From IMG/VR virus record IMGVR_UViG_3300045146_000269, positions 1 through 40,819 of that record: a stretch of DNA of 40,819 bases. The stretch is one strand, 5' to 3'. The notes beneath the pieces are model-generated. The model was not told the DNA's origin, ran no database searches, and saw only the letters and a list, made by a program, of their open reading frames with translations. A program made the position numbers and the translations under genes. The DNA is from a virus. Below are positions 23,233-30,905 of this stretch, piece after piece. Within the stretch, counting starts at the first letter, position 1. The number at the start of each line of letters is the position of its first letter.

Positions 23233-23903
23233 GAAAGCCAAGTTACATAGAGAACTGGCAGGATAATAATAATAAAATAATAGTCCATGTGTGTTGCGAC
23301 GAGGATATACATTCTGACAGCCAGCCATATATTGACGCTGGATATGATGTAAGACTTGTAGGAGAAAGCATTGGAGTAGAAAATTATCATCCTCCTGAAA
23401 ATACTTATGGTATTATCGCTAATCCGCCTTGCACAGAATTTTCATTTGCTAAAAGCAACTCTAAATATCCAAGAGATGTTAAAAAGGGGATGCAGTGTGT
23501 TTATCATTGTTTACGTGTTATTTGGGAAGCTCAATATATTTTACCCACACCATTGGCGAAAAGAACTACGTTGCAATTTTGGATGTTAGAAAATCCTTAT
23601 GGATTATTAAGGCGCTTTTTAGGTCATCCTGCTTTGATTTATAATCCATACGAATATGGAGACCTATACCAAAAGAAAACTTGCGTATGGGGGTTTTTTA
23701 ACATGCCGAAGAAAAATCCGTGTAAAGAATATTCAAAAGACTATATTCATACAATATCCCCAATCGGGAAACCTTTAAAGAAATTTGATAAGCTATTAAC
23801 AGAAGAAATTGCTCCTAACTTTTATGGAGCATTTGACAGAAGAAGAAGAAGAAGCATTTGTAGCCCTAAATTTGCTAAAGCATTTTTTGAGGCAAACAAA
23901 TAA
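23229..23903 (+). CDS. C5-cytosine DNA methyltransferase, short phage type
   Basis: A protein of 224 residues. The catalytic NPPC is at residues 65-68 (Cys68), with ENP at 121-123 (LENPYGLLRRFLG). The rest follows a short phage type: NPYEYGDLYQKKTCVWGFFNMP, then a basic end RRRRRSICSPKFAKAFFEAN. The usual SAM-binding FxGxG motif is not evident at the N-terminus, so it is divergent or partly degenerate. Overlaps the initiator by 4 bases. Role inferred: DNA methylation for protection from restriction. Confidence 0.75.
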   Translation: MRKPSYIENWQDNNNKIIVHVCCDEDIHSDSQPYIDAGYDVRLVGESIGVENYHPPENTYGIIANPPCTEFSFAKSNSKYPRDVKKGMQCVYHCLRVIWEAQYILPTPLAKRTTLQFWMLENPYGLLRRFLGHPALIYNPYEYGDLYQKKTCVWGFFNMPKKNPCKEYSKDYIHTISPIGKPLKKFDKLLTEEIAPNFYGAFDRRRRRSICSPKFAKAFFEANK

Positions 23904-24005
23904 ACATGAAAAATAATATATTTCGCAGTAAATACTACTTGCATAGCATTTGCATATAACAAGCAGTAAATACAAAGAGAAATTTTAAACTAAAAGGAGG
24001 CAGTT

Positions 24006-24752
24006 ATGAACAATATAAAAAATTCTCATGGCACGAATGAGTCTTGTGGTGTAAATGGGTCTTATGGCACGAATGAGTCTTGTGGTGTAAATGGGTCTTA
24101 TGGCGTGAATGAGTCTCGTGGCGTGAATTTGTCTCATGGCGTGAATAGGTCTCATGGCGTGAATTGGTCTCATGGCGTGAATTGGTCTCATGGCGTGAAT
24201 TTGTCTGATGGCGTGAATTGGTCTCATGGTGTGAATTTGTCTTGTGGCGTGAATAGGTCTCATGGCGTGAATTGGTCTTGTGGCGTGAATAGGTCTCATG
24301 GCGTGAATTGGTCTTATGGAATACTAAATTGTTCTGGAGTAGATAGAGCAATATTTCTTGCAGATAAAAAAAGAAGTTTTAGTATTTTCGGAAAAAAGGT
24401 AAAAGAAGATAGATTTAATGAGGTTTGGAATGTTCTATTTTCTAAACTCAATGGCTGGTATCCGAGATTTAATAATGCGGTTTATCTTTATCAGAAATGT
24501 GGAAATGACTGGGAAAAAGTCAACGCAAGCGAGATTTGCGGAACATTAAAAAATTGGGATAAGCCCTATAAAGCATGGAAAGATATTCCAAAGGAAGCTC
24601 TTGAATATATACAGAATCTTCCTGAATTTGACGCAAAGATGTTCCAACGTATAACAGGGTTTGATATAGAAGTAAAAGAGGTTTCTTTGGTGGGCAGTGA
24701 GGTTGAAGTCAAAGTAAATGGGAAGATTTATAAGGCAAAGATTATAGAATAA
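24006..24752 (+). CDS. Hexapeptide-repeat protein with conserved C-terminal domain
   Basis: A protein of 248 residues. Residues 8-103 are sixteen 6-residue units x-G-(V/T)-N-x-S, probably a small beta-solenoid. The C-terminal 130 residues form a separate domain: FGKKVKEDRFNEVWNVLFSK, YQKCGNDWEKVNASEICG, KAWKDIPKEALEYIQNLPEFD and an ending ITGFDIEVKEV. I have seen this C-terminal arrangement in phage pentapeptide-type proteins, with no known function. Strong ribosome binding site AAAGGAGGCAG. Confidence 0.7.
   Translation: MNNIKNSHGTNESCGVNGSYGTNESCGVNGSYGVNESRGVNLSHGVNRSHGVNWSHGVNWSHGVNLSDGVNWSHGVNLSCGVNRSHGVNWSCGVNRSHGVNWSYGILNCSGVDRAIFLADKKRSFSIFGKKVKEDRFNEVWNVLFSKLNGWYPRFNNAVYLYQKCGNDWEKVNASEICGTLKNWDKPYKAWKDIPKEALEYIQNLPEFDAKMFQRITGFDIEVKEVSLVGSEVEVKVNGKIYKAKIIE
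24027..24314. repeat. 18-bp tandem repeat, 16 copies
   Basis: Sixteen 18-base units. The first codon of each unit is cat, tat, tgt, cgt or gat; the fifth is gag, ggg, ttg, agg or tgg; Gly, Asn and Ser codons (gg-, aat, tct) are almost identical, with tct and aat unchanged in every unit. Variation sits in the first two bases of the two variable codons. Confidence 0.95.
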
Positions 24753-25192
24753 TGAGCCGCCCAATAAAACCATTAACAGTTAGAAGCATGAAGAAAAAGC
24801 TATGGAAGCTCTTTAGCCAGTTTATACGATTAAGAGACTGCCTAAAGACCACAGGAAGCCCGACTAAAGGCAGGTGTTATACCTGTGATAGAGTTTACGA
24901 TTTTAAGGAACTTCAAGCAGGGCATTTTATCCCCGGCAGGACTAACTCCGTTTTATTTGACGAAATAGGCGTAAGGGTGCAATGTTATAGCTGTAATATG
25001 TATCGCGGCGGGGAGCAGTTATTGTTCCGCAGGAAATTAGTTAAAGAAATCGGCGAAGAAAAAGTAGAGTTTTTAGAAAACAAGCGTTTTCAGACAAAGC
25101 AATACAGATTAGGCGAATTATTAGCTATGTATGACTATTATAAACAGGAAATTGAAAATATGAGGAGGCGCTATGAAACTACCAAAATATGA
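24752..25192 (+). CDS. ninG: NinG-type recombination endonuclease
   Basis: A protein of 146 residues matching the NinG/Rap family: a basic N-terminal helix (VRSMKKKLWKLFSQFIRLRDC), the zinc-binding pairs CYTC (residues 42-45) and CYSC (78-81), QAGHFIPGRTNS with His58, and NMYRGGEQLLFRRKL. NinG/Rap is a Holliday-junction nuclease in lambda-like recombination. It joins ERF, exonuclease and NinB in one pathway. Starts in a TAATG overlap with the repeat protein. Confidence 0.88.
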   Translation: MSRPIKPLTVRSMKKKLWKLFSQFIRLRDCLKTTGSPTKGRCYTCDRVYDFKELQAGHFIPGRTNSVLFDEIGVRVQCYSCNMYRGGEQLLFRRKLVKEIGEEKVEFLENKRFQTKQYRLGELLAMYDYYKQEIENMRRRYETTKI

Positions 25193-25454
25193 TAATAGTA
25201 AATATGTAAAAGATTATAAAAAAAGAAACCCTTTGAAAGCGATAATCGGCATGGTGGTTATAATTTTATGTATTGTCGGTATAGCGGTAAGTTTTCAAAT
25301 GGGTTTTAAATTAGGAGAAAAATCCTCAGACTCCGCATGGCTTGAATATGCCGAGACAGTGGAAGCTGAACTCGCTAAAAATGAACCCAAATTCAGCGAT
25401 AAAAAGTTAGATATTAAAGATTTGATAATGGATATGGGGAAGATACATAAATGA
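25173..25454 (+). CDS. Small single-span membrane protein
   Basis: A protein of 93 residues: basic N-terminal stretch (KLPKYDNSKYVKDYKKRNPLK), one membrane helix (about 24-46), then an acidic helical region (AWLEYAETVEAELAKNE). It overlaps NinG by 20 bases and the following lipoprotein by 4. An inner-membrane protein with a periplasmic tail is likely. Function unknown. Confidence 0.5.
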   Translation: MKLPKYDNSKYVKDYKKRNPLKAIIGMVVIILCIVGIAVSFQMGFKLGEKSSDSAWLEYAETVEAELAKNEPKFSDKKLDIKDLIMDMGKIHK

Positions 25455-25843
25455 AAAACCTATTTTTGATTTGTTTATTATTTGTGATATGCGGGTGTTC
25501 AATTCCGATACATATCTCTTATGATAAGACGACTCAATATAAACCATTAGCAAAGCCTATTAAAAAAATAATCCGAAAGATAACCAGTAAAGACGTATTC
25601 ATAAAGTCAATAATGATTGAATCCGACTCTTTAATACTCCCTTCAAAATTGACCGAATCAGAGGCTCTGGTTTTATGGGAAAACTATGAAAGGTCAGGTA
25701 TTTCTGGATTTTACAATTTTTTGATTAAAACTGATTTATTTAATAGATTGGATAAAATATATCTGAAATTTGTAAAAAAGATAAAAGCCCGCTCAAAAAT
25801 CCTTAAAAGGAAATCATATATCATTTATGTGGATAAAAACTAA
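25451..25843 (+). CDS. Lipoprotein
   Basis: A protein of 130 residues with a lipobox: MKNLFLICLLFVICGC, Cys16 with Ser after it, which favours sorting to the outer membrane. The mature part is basic and helical, containing IKKIIRKITSK and YLKFVKKIKARSKI. It follows a membrane protein gene by a 4-base overlap. A phage lipoprotein of this size could block reinfection, but nothing proves it. Confidence 0.55.
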   Translation: MKNLFLICLLFVICGCSIPIHISYDKTTQYKPLAKPIKKIIRKITSKDVFIKSIMIESDSLILPSKLTESEALVLWENYERSGISGFYNFLIKTDLFNRLDKIYLKFVKKIKARSKILKRKSYIIYVDKN

Positions 25844-26066
25844 ACCTATCTATTTATTCTTTAGCATGGTATTTATACTTACATTTTTTACCTGTATTCG
25901 TTTAATCGTAAAATACTATTATTATTTGCAAAATACTCAAGGAAACTATAACCTTACTATGCTCCTTATGGATAAAGCACACATGATAAATCTGCCAAGT
26001 TATGTTACTGGCTGGCTTCATGGCTGGGTAGTTCTTATAATGATAGCCATAATTCTTAATAAATGA
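25827..26066 (+). CDS. Small two-span membrane protein
   Basis: A protein of 79 residues with two membrane helices (about 8-29 and 61-77) separated by a polar loop (NTQGNYNLTMLLMDKAHM). The start at 25827 overlaps the lipoprotein gene; its ribosome binding site is distant. Part of the same envelope-protein group. Function unknown. Confidence 0.45.
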   Translation: MWIKTKPIYLFFSMVFILTFFTCIRLIVKYYYYLQNTQGNYNLTMLLMDKAHMINLPSYVTGWLHGWVVLIMIAIILNK

Positions 26067-26335
26067 ATAGAAGGGATTATTTTAATAAATATTACCAAGA
26101 TCATATCAAAGTCTTTGACTCCGATAAAAGGCACAGGACAACGAGAATAAATAGAACCAGTATCTATTGGGTGAAATGCTATGAGTGCGAAGATAAAGAT
26201 ACCTGTTATAGACATGAAAGACATACCACCAAAACCTGCGAACAAGGCATAAAAATCGGCTATAAAAATTACTATATGGAACAATTAGAAAATAAGGCAT
26301 ATTCTAATCTTTCTTATAAATTAAATTTGAGGTGA
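26063..26335 (+). CDS. Small cysteine-rich basic protein
   Basis: A protein of 90 residues, basic, with a Cys/His cluster VKCYECEDKDTCYRHERHTTKTCEQG that can bind one or two metal ions. The stop of the upstream gene overlaps its start (ATGA). It may bind nucleic acid. No known family. Confidence 0.5.
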   Translation: MNRRDYFNKYYQDHIKVFDSDKRHRTTRINRTSIYWVKCYECEDKDTCYRHERHTTKTCEQGIKIGYKNYYMEQLENKAYSNLSYKLNLR

Positions 26336-26337
26336 TA

Positions 26338-26616
26338 ATGGGGTTAAACGATATACGGCTTCCTGCGGTAAAAGAGATCCACCTTGTATTTGATTATTTG
26401 TTTATCCGAAAGTGCTTAAAGAAAAGAAATATTGATATTGAGAGCTTAAACTGGCCGAAAGCTATAAGAGCCATGTATAGAGAGTGTGAAATTGCGGAAA
26501 ATAAACTGCTTCATATGGAAAGCGTATGCCGAACAGCGCGGGAAACGAAAATCGCGCCTTTCAAGGCAAAGTTAGAAAAGGCGTTACTGCGATATACAGG
26601 AAAGGATTATGTTTAA
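26338..26616 (+). CDS. Hypothetical helical protein
   Basis: A protein of 92 residues starting at ATG 26338 behind GAGGTGAT. Predicted helices: PAVKEIHLVFDYLFIRKCLK, WPKAIRAMYRECEIAENKLL and APFKAKLEKALLRY. It is the last gene before the strong late-type promoters, the position where phages often carry a late activator, but the sequence shows no motif that confirms this. Confidence 0.4.
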   Translation: MGLNDIRLPAVKEIHLVFDYLFIRKCLKKRNIDIESLNWPKAIRAMYRECEIAENKLLHMESVCRTARETKIAPFKAKLEKALLRYTGKDYV

Positions 26617-26650
26617 AAATAGGGGATAACCGATTCATTAAAATAAAACC

Positions 26651-26679
26651 TTGACAAGCATAAAAAAATAATATATACT
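26651..26679 (+). promoter_or_regulatory. Strong sigma70-type promoter P1 of packaging/late region
   Basis: TTGACA (26651-26656), 17 bases, TATACT (26674-26679). This near-consensus promoter faces the small terminase and virion genes. It shares both hexamers with the promoter at 13958. Confidence 0.75.
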
Positions 26680-26722
26680 CTACCATAGAAGGTTTGAAAT
26701 AGGAGTCGAAACAGATACCGGG

Positions 26723-26753
26723 GTTGACAATTTGTCGACGCTGGTTTTACTAT
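26723..26753 (+). promoter_or_regulatory. Second promoter P2 with palindromic operator
   Basis: TTGACA (26724-26729), 18 bases, TACTAT (26748-26753). The -35 is inside an imperfect palindrome GTTGACAA-T-TTGTCGAC (26723-26739, one G-T mismatch), a natural operator for the Cro/CI-type regulator. Only 7 bases separate the -10 from the next ATG. Confidence 0.5.
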
Positions 26754-26760
26754 TATTTAA

Positions 26761-26958
26761 ATGATAGAATTAAAAAAAATATACTGCGTTGATTGTTATA
26801 ATTTTAAGCGTAAAGGAAATATAGCACACTGCATAAAAAATTTAATCATTGAACCGGAGACTAATACTTCAAGATACTTTTTTATAGGCCAGCTTAATAA
26901 AGGCCTGAAAGAATTGGAAAAAGACACCTGCTCTGAATACATAGACATGAAGGACTAA
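26761..26958 (+). CDS. Small cysteine-rich protein downstream of tandem promoters
   Basis: A protein of 65 residues with IYCVDCYNFKRKG, AHCIKN and DTCSEY, a set of four cysteines likely to bind a metal. From promoter P2 the start is only about 7 bases from the -10 end, so that mRNA would have almost no leader. No family recognised. Confidence 0.5.
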   Translation: MIELKKIYCVDCYNFKRKGNIAHCIKNLIIEPETNTSRYFFIGQLNKGLKELEKDTCSEYIDMKD

Positions 26959-27033
26959 ATGATTAAAAGCAAGCTATCAAAACATACAAACATAAGCACA
27001 AAACACGCACAAATAAGGTATACATAAGTATCA

Positions 27034-27072
27034 AGGCACGTTGAGATCGTGCCTCTAATAGCGTTTAAACGC
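27034..27072. repeat. Two adjacent hairpins upstream of terminase genes
   Basis: AGGCACG-TTGAGAT-CGTGCCT (27034-27054), a 7-bp stem, followed by the perfect palindrome GCGTTTAAACGC (27061-27072). No T-run follows. Lying just before the terminase genes, it may be a protein-binding site or RNA structure. Confidence 0.5.
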
Positions 27073-27083
27073 AAAATAAATCC

Positions 27084-27254
27084 ATGAAAAAGCCAAAAAA
27101 AGTAGATTTAGAGCTTTTAAAGGAAAAAATAAGAATAATGAAGCCTGGCCGAAAGCTCTATAAAGCCCTTAAAACAGAATTAAAAGCATTAGGTTATTGG
27201 AAACAAAAAAGAAAGAAGGTTATAAAATGCCAAGAGGGAAACACCTTACAATAG
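27084..27254 (+). CDS. Small basic protein before small terminase
   Basis: A protein of 56 residues, very basic (KKPKKVDLELLKEKIRIMKPG, LYKALKTELKALGYWKQKRKK). A KLGYWK ending of this sort occurs in small phage proteins beside terminase genes. It overlaps the next gene by 28 bases. It probably binds nucleic acid. Confidence 0.5.
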   Translation: MKKPKKVDLELLKEKIRIMKPGRKLYKALKTELKALGYWKQKRKKVIKCQEGNTLQ

Positions 27255-27688
27255 ACGAAAAGGCGGTTATAATAGCTAAAAGGGCTATGAAGAAATCATT
27301 TAGAACAATCGCCAGAGAGGTAAATCGTGATACGACTACTGTATTTACAGTGTGTAAAAATCAGAATAAAAATCCTACTGAAAGAAATACGATATTAAGC
27401 ATAAGAGAAAAAGTCATTGCGGCGTTGAATGAAAAAGGGCTAAATGATATAGGTTACGCTGAAAAATGTATTGAGTTATTAAACTGCAAGAAATACCAAC
27501 TATCTCCCGACGGTAGTTTAGATTTAGTGCCTGATAATCAAACACAGGCAAAAGTTTTGAATACTGTAAAAGACATTATGGGCTTAGACGCTCCACACCA
27601 AGAGGAGCGCAAGGTAACAATAGAGCTTTCTCCGTCTGAATACGACGAGATAATGATTATCCGCCGTCGGCACCAGCTGGATAAGTGA
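27227..27688 (+). CDS. Probable small terminase subunit (HTH)
   Basis: A protein of 153 residues, start at ATG 27227 behind GAAGG. Residues 1-35 hold a helix-turn-helix: LTIDEKAVIIAKRAMKKSFRTIAREVNRDTTTVF. The C-terminal part (TQAKVLNTVKDIMGLDAPHQEERK) resembles the end of terminase small subunits. The gene lies 1.2 kb upstream of the large subunit. An IS30-like transposase start is a weaker alternative because there is no catalytic domain. Confidence 0.6.
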   Translation: MPRGKHLTIDEKAVIIAKRAMKKSFRTIAREVNRDTTTVFTVCKNQNKNPTERNTILSIREKVIAALNEKGLNDIGYAEKCIELLNCKKYQLSPDGSLDLVPDNQTQAKVLNTVKDIMGLDAPHQEERKVTIELSPSEYDEIMIIRRRHQLDK

Positions 27689-28122
27689 GATATATAGTCG
27701 GCTTTTGCGACCTATAAAGGGTATTTATGTTAACTTGTAATTTACTTATACTTACTTATTTTTACTTACAACATAATAGTATGGAGAGGATAATCTATAT
27801 ATAGTATAGGCATAACCACAATATATAGTATCAGGAGCGCAAGTTTAGGTTCGCGCCCTAAAGGAATACAAAACTACATTCCTTATTGAGTTATGATTTT
27901 CTCGTTATCTTACATATATTATGTTGTTGATTAGATTATACATGCTATTGTGATTATTATTCATATCATATGATTATGGATAATGGAGTGTGGTTAAGGG
28001 GTGTGGGGGAGGGGGATAAGCCCCTTCCTCCCCATTCATATACTTTTCAAACTTTTAACATTTTTTAGTATCTTTATCATTTTTTAAATATATATAAATT
28101 TTTGAAACTTTTAGGAGATTAT
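27689..28122 (+). promoter_or_regulatory. 434-base non-coding region, candidate packaging site
   Basis: ACTT motifs start at 27733, 27744, 27754 and 27764 (10-11 bp apart, three inside TTACTTA), so on one helix face. ATATATAGTAT occurs twice (27797-27807, 27821-27831). A strong G-rich hairpin (GGGGAGG at 28006, CCTCCCC at 28027) ends the element. No gene. The position next to small terminase suggests pac or cos, but this is inference. Confidence 0.4.
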
Positions 28123-28362
28123 ATGGATGACATAGAAAAAAAAGAACCTAAAGATATTGTTATGACTATAAGAATACAACCTGACGGACAAATGGGGATA
28201 GACGCACCTGGAGACGGAAAGACCTATAATCTTCCGATATGTTTATGGATGCTGGAATTAGCCAAAGACCATATTAAATACTCTAATAAAATTGCCTTGC
28301 AGAATAAATTAGTAAAGCCGAATATGATGAATAGGGCAAGAGGGGCTTTCGGTGGACATTGA
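28123..28362 (+). CDS. Small acidic-to-neutral protein upstream of lytic enzyme
   Basis: A protein of 79 residues with a strand region (DIVMTIRIQPDGQMGID), then a helical region. GGAG precedes the ATG at 28123; the end overlaps the transglycosylase by 11 bases. No family recognised. Confidence 0.55.
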   Translation: MDDIEKKEPKDIVMTIRIQPDGQMGIDAPGDGKTYNLPICLWMLELAKDHIKYSNKIALQNKLVKPNMMNRARGAFGGH

Positions 28363-28765
28363 TTTAATGCCTGCGGTAAGTTTTGTGGAAAGTTCCAATA
28401 ACCCGAAGGCATTTAATAAGAAAAGTAAGGCGAGGGGGCTTTATCAGATAACGCCTATTGTCCTGAAGGAATGGAACAATTATAATCCTGATGAAAATTA
28501 CGATAAAGAGGATTTATTTGATTCCGAAGTAAATACGAGGATAGCATCGTGGTATCTTAATGAAAGAATACCACAGATGCTCACTTATTATAAAAAGCCG
28601 ATTAATCTCGATAATGTATTGACGAGTTACAACGCTGGGATTGATTATGTTGTAAAAGACAGGAAGCTTCCGAGTGAGACTGTTGATTATATCAGAAAAG
28701 TTAATTCATATCTGAAAGATAATTACGCCAAGAAGGGGCTTTTGGAACTATTGGGGGTAAGATGA
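28352..28765 (+). CDS. Lytic transglycosylase (SLT-like), endolysin or virion lysin
   Basis: A protein of 137 residues. The catalytic Glu is E13 in FVESSNN, followed by KARGLYQITP, the Gly-Leu-x-Gln motif of soluble lytic transglycosylases, and later LTSYNAGIDYV, the conserved Y-N-A-G motif. It cleaves peptidoglycan. No signal peptide, so it would need a holin or be carried in the virion. Starts with GTG behind AGAGGGG. Located between the terminase subunits. Confidence 0.85.
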   Translation: MDIDLMPAVSFVESSNNPKAFNKKSKARGLYQITPIVLKEWNNYNPDENYDKEDLFDSEVNTRIASWYLNERIPQMLTYYKKPINLDNVLTSYNAGIDYVVKDRKLPSETVDYIRKVNSYLKDNYAKKGLLELLGVR

Positions 28766-28893
28766 CAAAAGAGGAAATCATAGACAGGATTTATGAGGAG
28801 ACTCTGGGGAATTTTGATAAGATATCAAGGATTGAACAGATAAAAATATACATAGAACTCTATGATAAAATTAAGGCAGGCGATAGAAAATAA
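28762..28893 (+). CDS. Small helical protein
   Basis: A protein of 43 residues: KEEIIDRIYEETLGNFDKISRIEQIKIYIELYDKIKAGD, mostly one amphipathic helix. It starts in an ATGA overlap with the transglycosylase and overlaps the large terminase start by 32 bases. No family recognised. Confidence 0.4.
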   Translation: MTKEEIIDRIYEETLGNFDKISRIEQIKIYIELYDKIKAGDRK

Positions 28894-30547
28894 GATTCTG
28901 GATTATGATTCAGCCATAGCAGAGGCGAAATCCGACAAGGTAGCCCTTGTGCTTTTGAGGGAGAAAAAAAGGTGGCTTTGCAAAAATGACCTTTTTTACC
29001 TGTGTTGTCTTACCAAAAACGACAAGATAAAAGAATTTGGCGATTATTACATGCCTTTCTGCGAAGAAGTGAGCCTGATGAACTGGCTTATTGTTAAAAA
29101 GGGCATACACACGCAAAACAGCGAAATGCTTAAGATAGAAGAAGTCACCGATAATCCTGATGAAGATTTGAAGTATCTTAAAAGGCTGTATCTTGCTCAT
29201 AGGACATTCTATAAAACCACGATAATCAGTAAAGTCCATTCGCTTCAGCTGCTTCTTAACTTTCCGAATATACATATGGTTTTAGCCCATAATAAGCAGG
29301 AGAACGCCTCTGACAACCTTGTGGCAATCAAGAATTATTTCTTGACTACGGAAGTCGGCAAGCTTTTTCCAGAATACGTTCCGGAGACTAAAGACTGGGG
29401 AAATATGTCTGGCTTCAGCGTGGCAGTAAGGACTGACTGGGGCAGAACTGAAGAAAACATTGAGGCAATAGGGGTTGACACAGAAGTTACAGGAAGGCAT
29501 TGGCAGGTGGCAAAGAAAAACGACTTGGTTACGGATAAATCAGTCACTACCGAAGACCAGATTAAAAAGACTCTTGAATGGGACGAGAGGTTTAACGTGG
29601 GGTTATTTGATAATCCGGAACTCCCTATACAGGATTATGAGGGAACGAGGTATCATTTCGCTGACCTTTATTCTACGAAGAAAAATGACCCGAACATAAA
29701 AATCTCTGAAATCCCGCTTTTAAAAGACCAGGATCCATCTAATTTATCGGAAAAAAATATATCCAATCCTAAAAGGTTCACTTCTCAGGGTATCAAAATG
29801 ATGCAGGCGGATATGTGGACTTTCATGTGCCAGCATATGTTGAAACCGGAAGACCCTTCAAAAAACCAGTTTAAATCGGGCATGATTAGTTATTTTACCG
29901 CTATACCTGACTGCAATTATTATCTACTGGTAGATCCCGCTTCCAAAAGAAAGAAGAAAAACGATTTTACGGTTATGCTGATTGTGGGAATTGACAGCGA
30001 GAATAATAAGTATATTGTGGACGGGGTAAGGGATAAATTAGACCCGAAGCAAAGAATAGATACTGCTATCCAGCTCGCTTTAAAGTGGGCTATTAAGGGG
30101 TGCGGGTGGGAGGCGATAGCGTTCCAAGAGACTGATTGTTATTACTTTGAGGAAGAACGTAGGAAAAAAAGGATATTTTTCACTTTGGAAGAAATAAAGT
30201 CTAATAATATTTCAAAAGAAGATAGGATTAGAAGCTTAATCCCGGAATATTCCAATCATAAATGGCTGTGGCCGAATAAGGGCGCGCTTATTAAATACAG
30301 TTTTTACTCCGGAAGGAACTATGACCTGACCGAAGAAATGGAATTTGAGTTCAGGCAATTCCCTTTATGCGAACACGACGACTTGCTTGATACCATGACT
30401 TTTTTAAACAGGATTTCAATCATAAAGCCTGAGAAGGTTAAAGATATCGAAGATAAACCCATGACATTCGGGGAATATGCGAGGCTTACGGATGAAAATA
30501 GAGCCTTAAATAGAAATATATGGAGCAGATTATATGCGGCTAATTAG
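28862..30547 (+). CDS. terL: Terminase large subunit
   Basis: A protein of 561 residues, close to the usual TerL size. The ATPase half has a divergent Walker A region (AHRTFYKTT, residues 112-120). HWQVAKKNDLVTDKSVTTEDQ is a TerL-type segment near residue 215. The nuclease half has LLVDPASKRKKKNDF with D358, FQETDC with E423, and HDDLLD with D506/D507, the metal-binding acids. It cuts and pumps DNA into the prohead at the portal. The start has no clear ribosome binding site and overlaps the preceding small gene. Confidence 0.85.
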   Translation: MIKLRQAIENKILDYDSAIAEAKSDKVALVLLREKKRWLCKNDLFYLCCLTKNDKIKEFGDYYMPFCEEVSLMNWLIVKKGIHTQNSEMLKIEEVTDNPDEDLKYLKRLYLAHRTFYKTTIISKVHSLQLLLNFPNIHMVLAHNKQENASDNLVAIKNYFLTTEVGKLFPEYVPETKDWGNMSGFSVAVRTDWGRTEENIEAIGVDTEVTGRHWQVAKKNDLVTDKSVTTEDQIKKTLEWDERFNVGLFDNPELPIQDYEGTRYHFADLYSTKKNDPNIKISEIPLLKDQDPSNLSEKNISNPKRFTSQGIKMMQADMWTFMCQHMLKPEDPSKNQFKSGMISYFTAIPDCNYYLLVDPASKRKKKNDFTVMLIVGIDSENNKYIVDGVRDKLDPKQRIDTAIQLALKWAIKGCGWEAIAFQETDCYYFEEERRKKRIFFTLEEIKSNNISKEDRIRSLIPEYSNHKWLWPNKGALIKYSFYSGRNYDLTEEMEFEFRQFPLCEHDDLLDTMTFLNRISIIKPEKVKDIEDKPMTFGEYARLTDENRALNRNIWSRLYAAN

Positions 30548-30902
30548 TCCTATAGTTTTAATTTTACTGATAACGGTAAACGCTTTCGCGGCTATACCAA
30601 TATACTGTCCTAACTGCAGGGAACATATATACGATTACCAAAAGAATAAGATAGAACTTTATGATAAGTTATATGCTGAAGATTTTAAACCATCGAAGGA
30701 CAGCATAAAGCAACCTGAAGAACCAGATGAAATGACCTGCCCTTTATGCGGAAAATATTTTGACGGGTGGAATTATTATTCTTATCATAATAAATGTATA
30801 ATTAGGAATATAATAAACAGTATAGTGTTATTAACTAAGGATAGTAAAGGTTTTAAATGGATACCGTATGATATAGCGGATACTCCGTATTCAAGGGAAT
30901 AA
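30534..30902 (+). CDS. Exported zinc-ribbon protein
   Basis: A protein of 122 residues with a Sec signal peptide (LILLITVNAFA cleavage) followed by IYCPNCREH and later CPLCGKYF plus YHNKC, giving two zinc-binding pairs with an acidic linker between. GGAGCAG precedes the start, inside the end of TerL. A signal peptide on a zinc-ribbon protein is odd, because such domains usually act in the cytoplasm. Confidence 0.55.
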   Translation: MRLISPIVLILLITVNAFAAIPIYCPNCREHIYDYQKNKIELYDKLYAEDFKPSKDSIKQPEEPDEMTCPLCGKYFDGWNYYSYHNKCIIRNIINSIVLLTKDSKGFKWIPYDIADTPYSRE

Positions 30903-30905
30903 AAA

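Noticed and set aside
24027-24314. Diversity-generating retroelement target
   Set aside because: No reverse transcriptase gene or template repeat was seen, and the changes are not restricted to adenines.
23985-24351. Antisense frames over the hexapeptide repeat
   Set aside because: They are shadows of the repeated DNA and encode His/Arg/Ile-only periodic peptides.
14005-26746. Shared CGACGCTGGTT downstream of both main promoters
   Set aside because: An 11-base match between two places is common by chance in 40 kb, and flanking bases differ.
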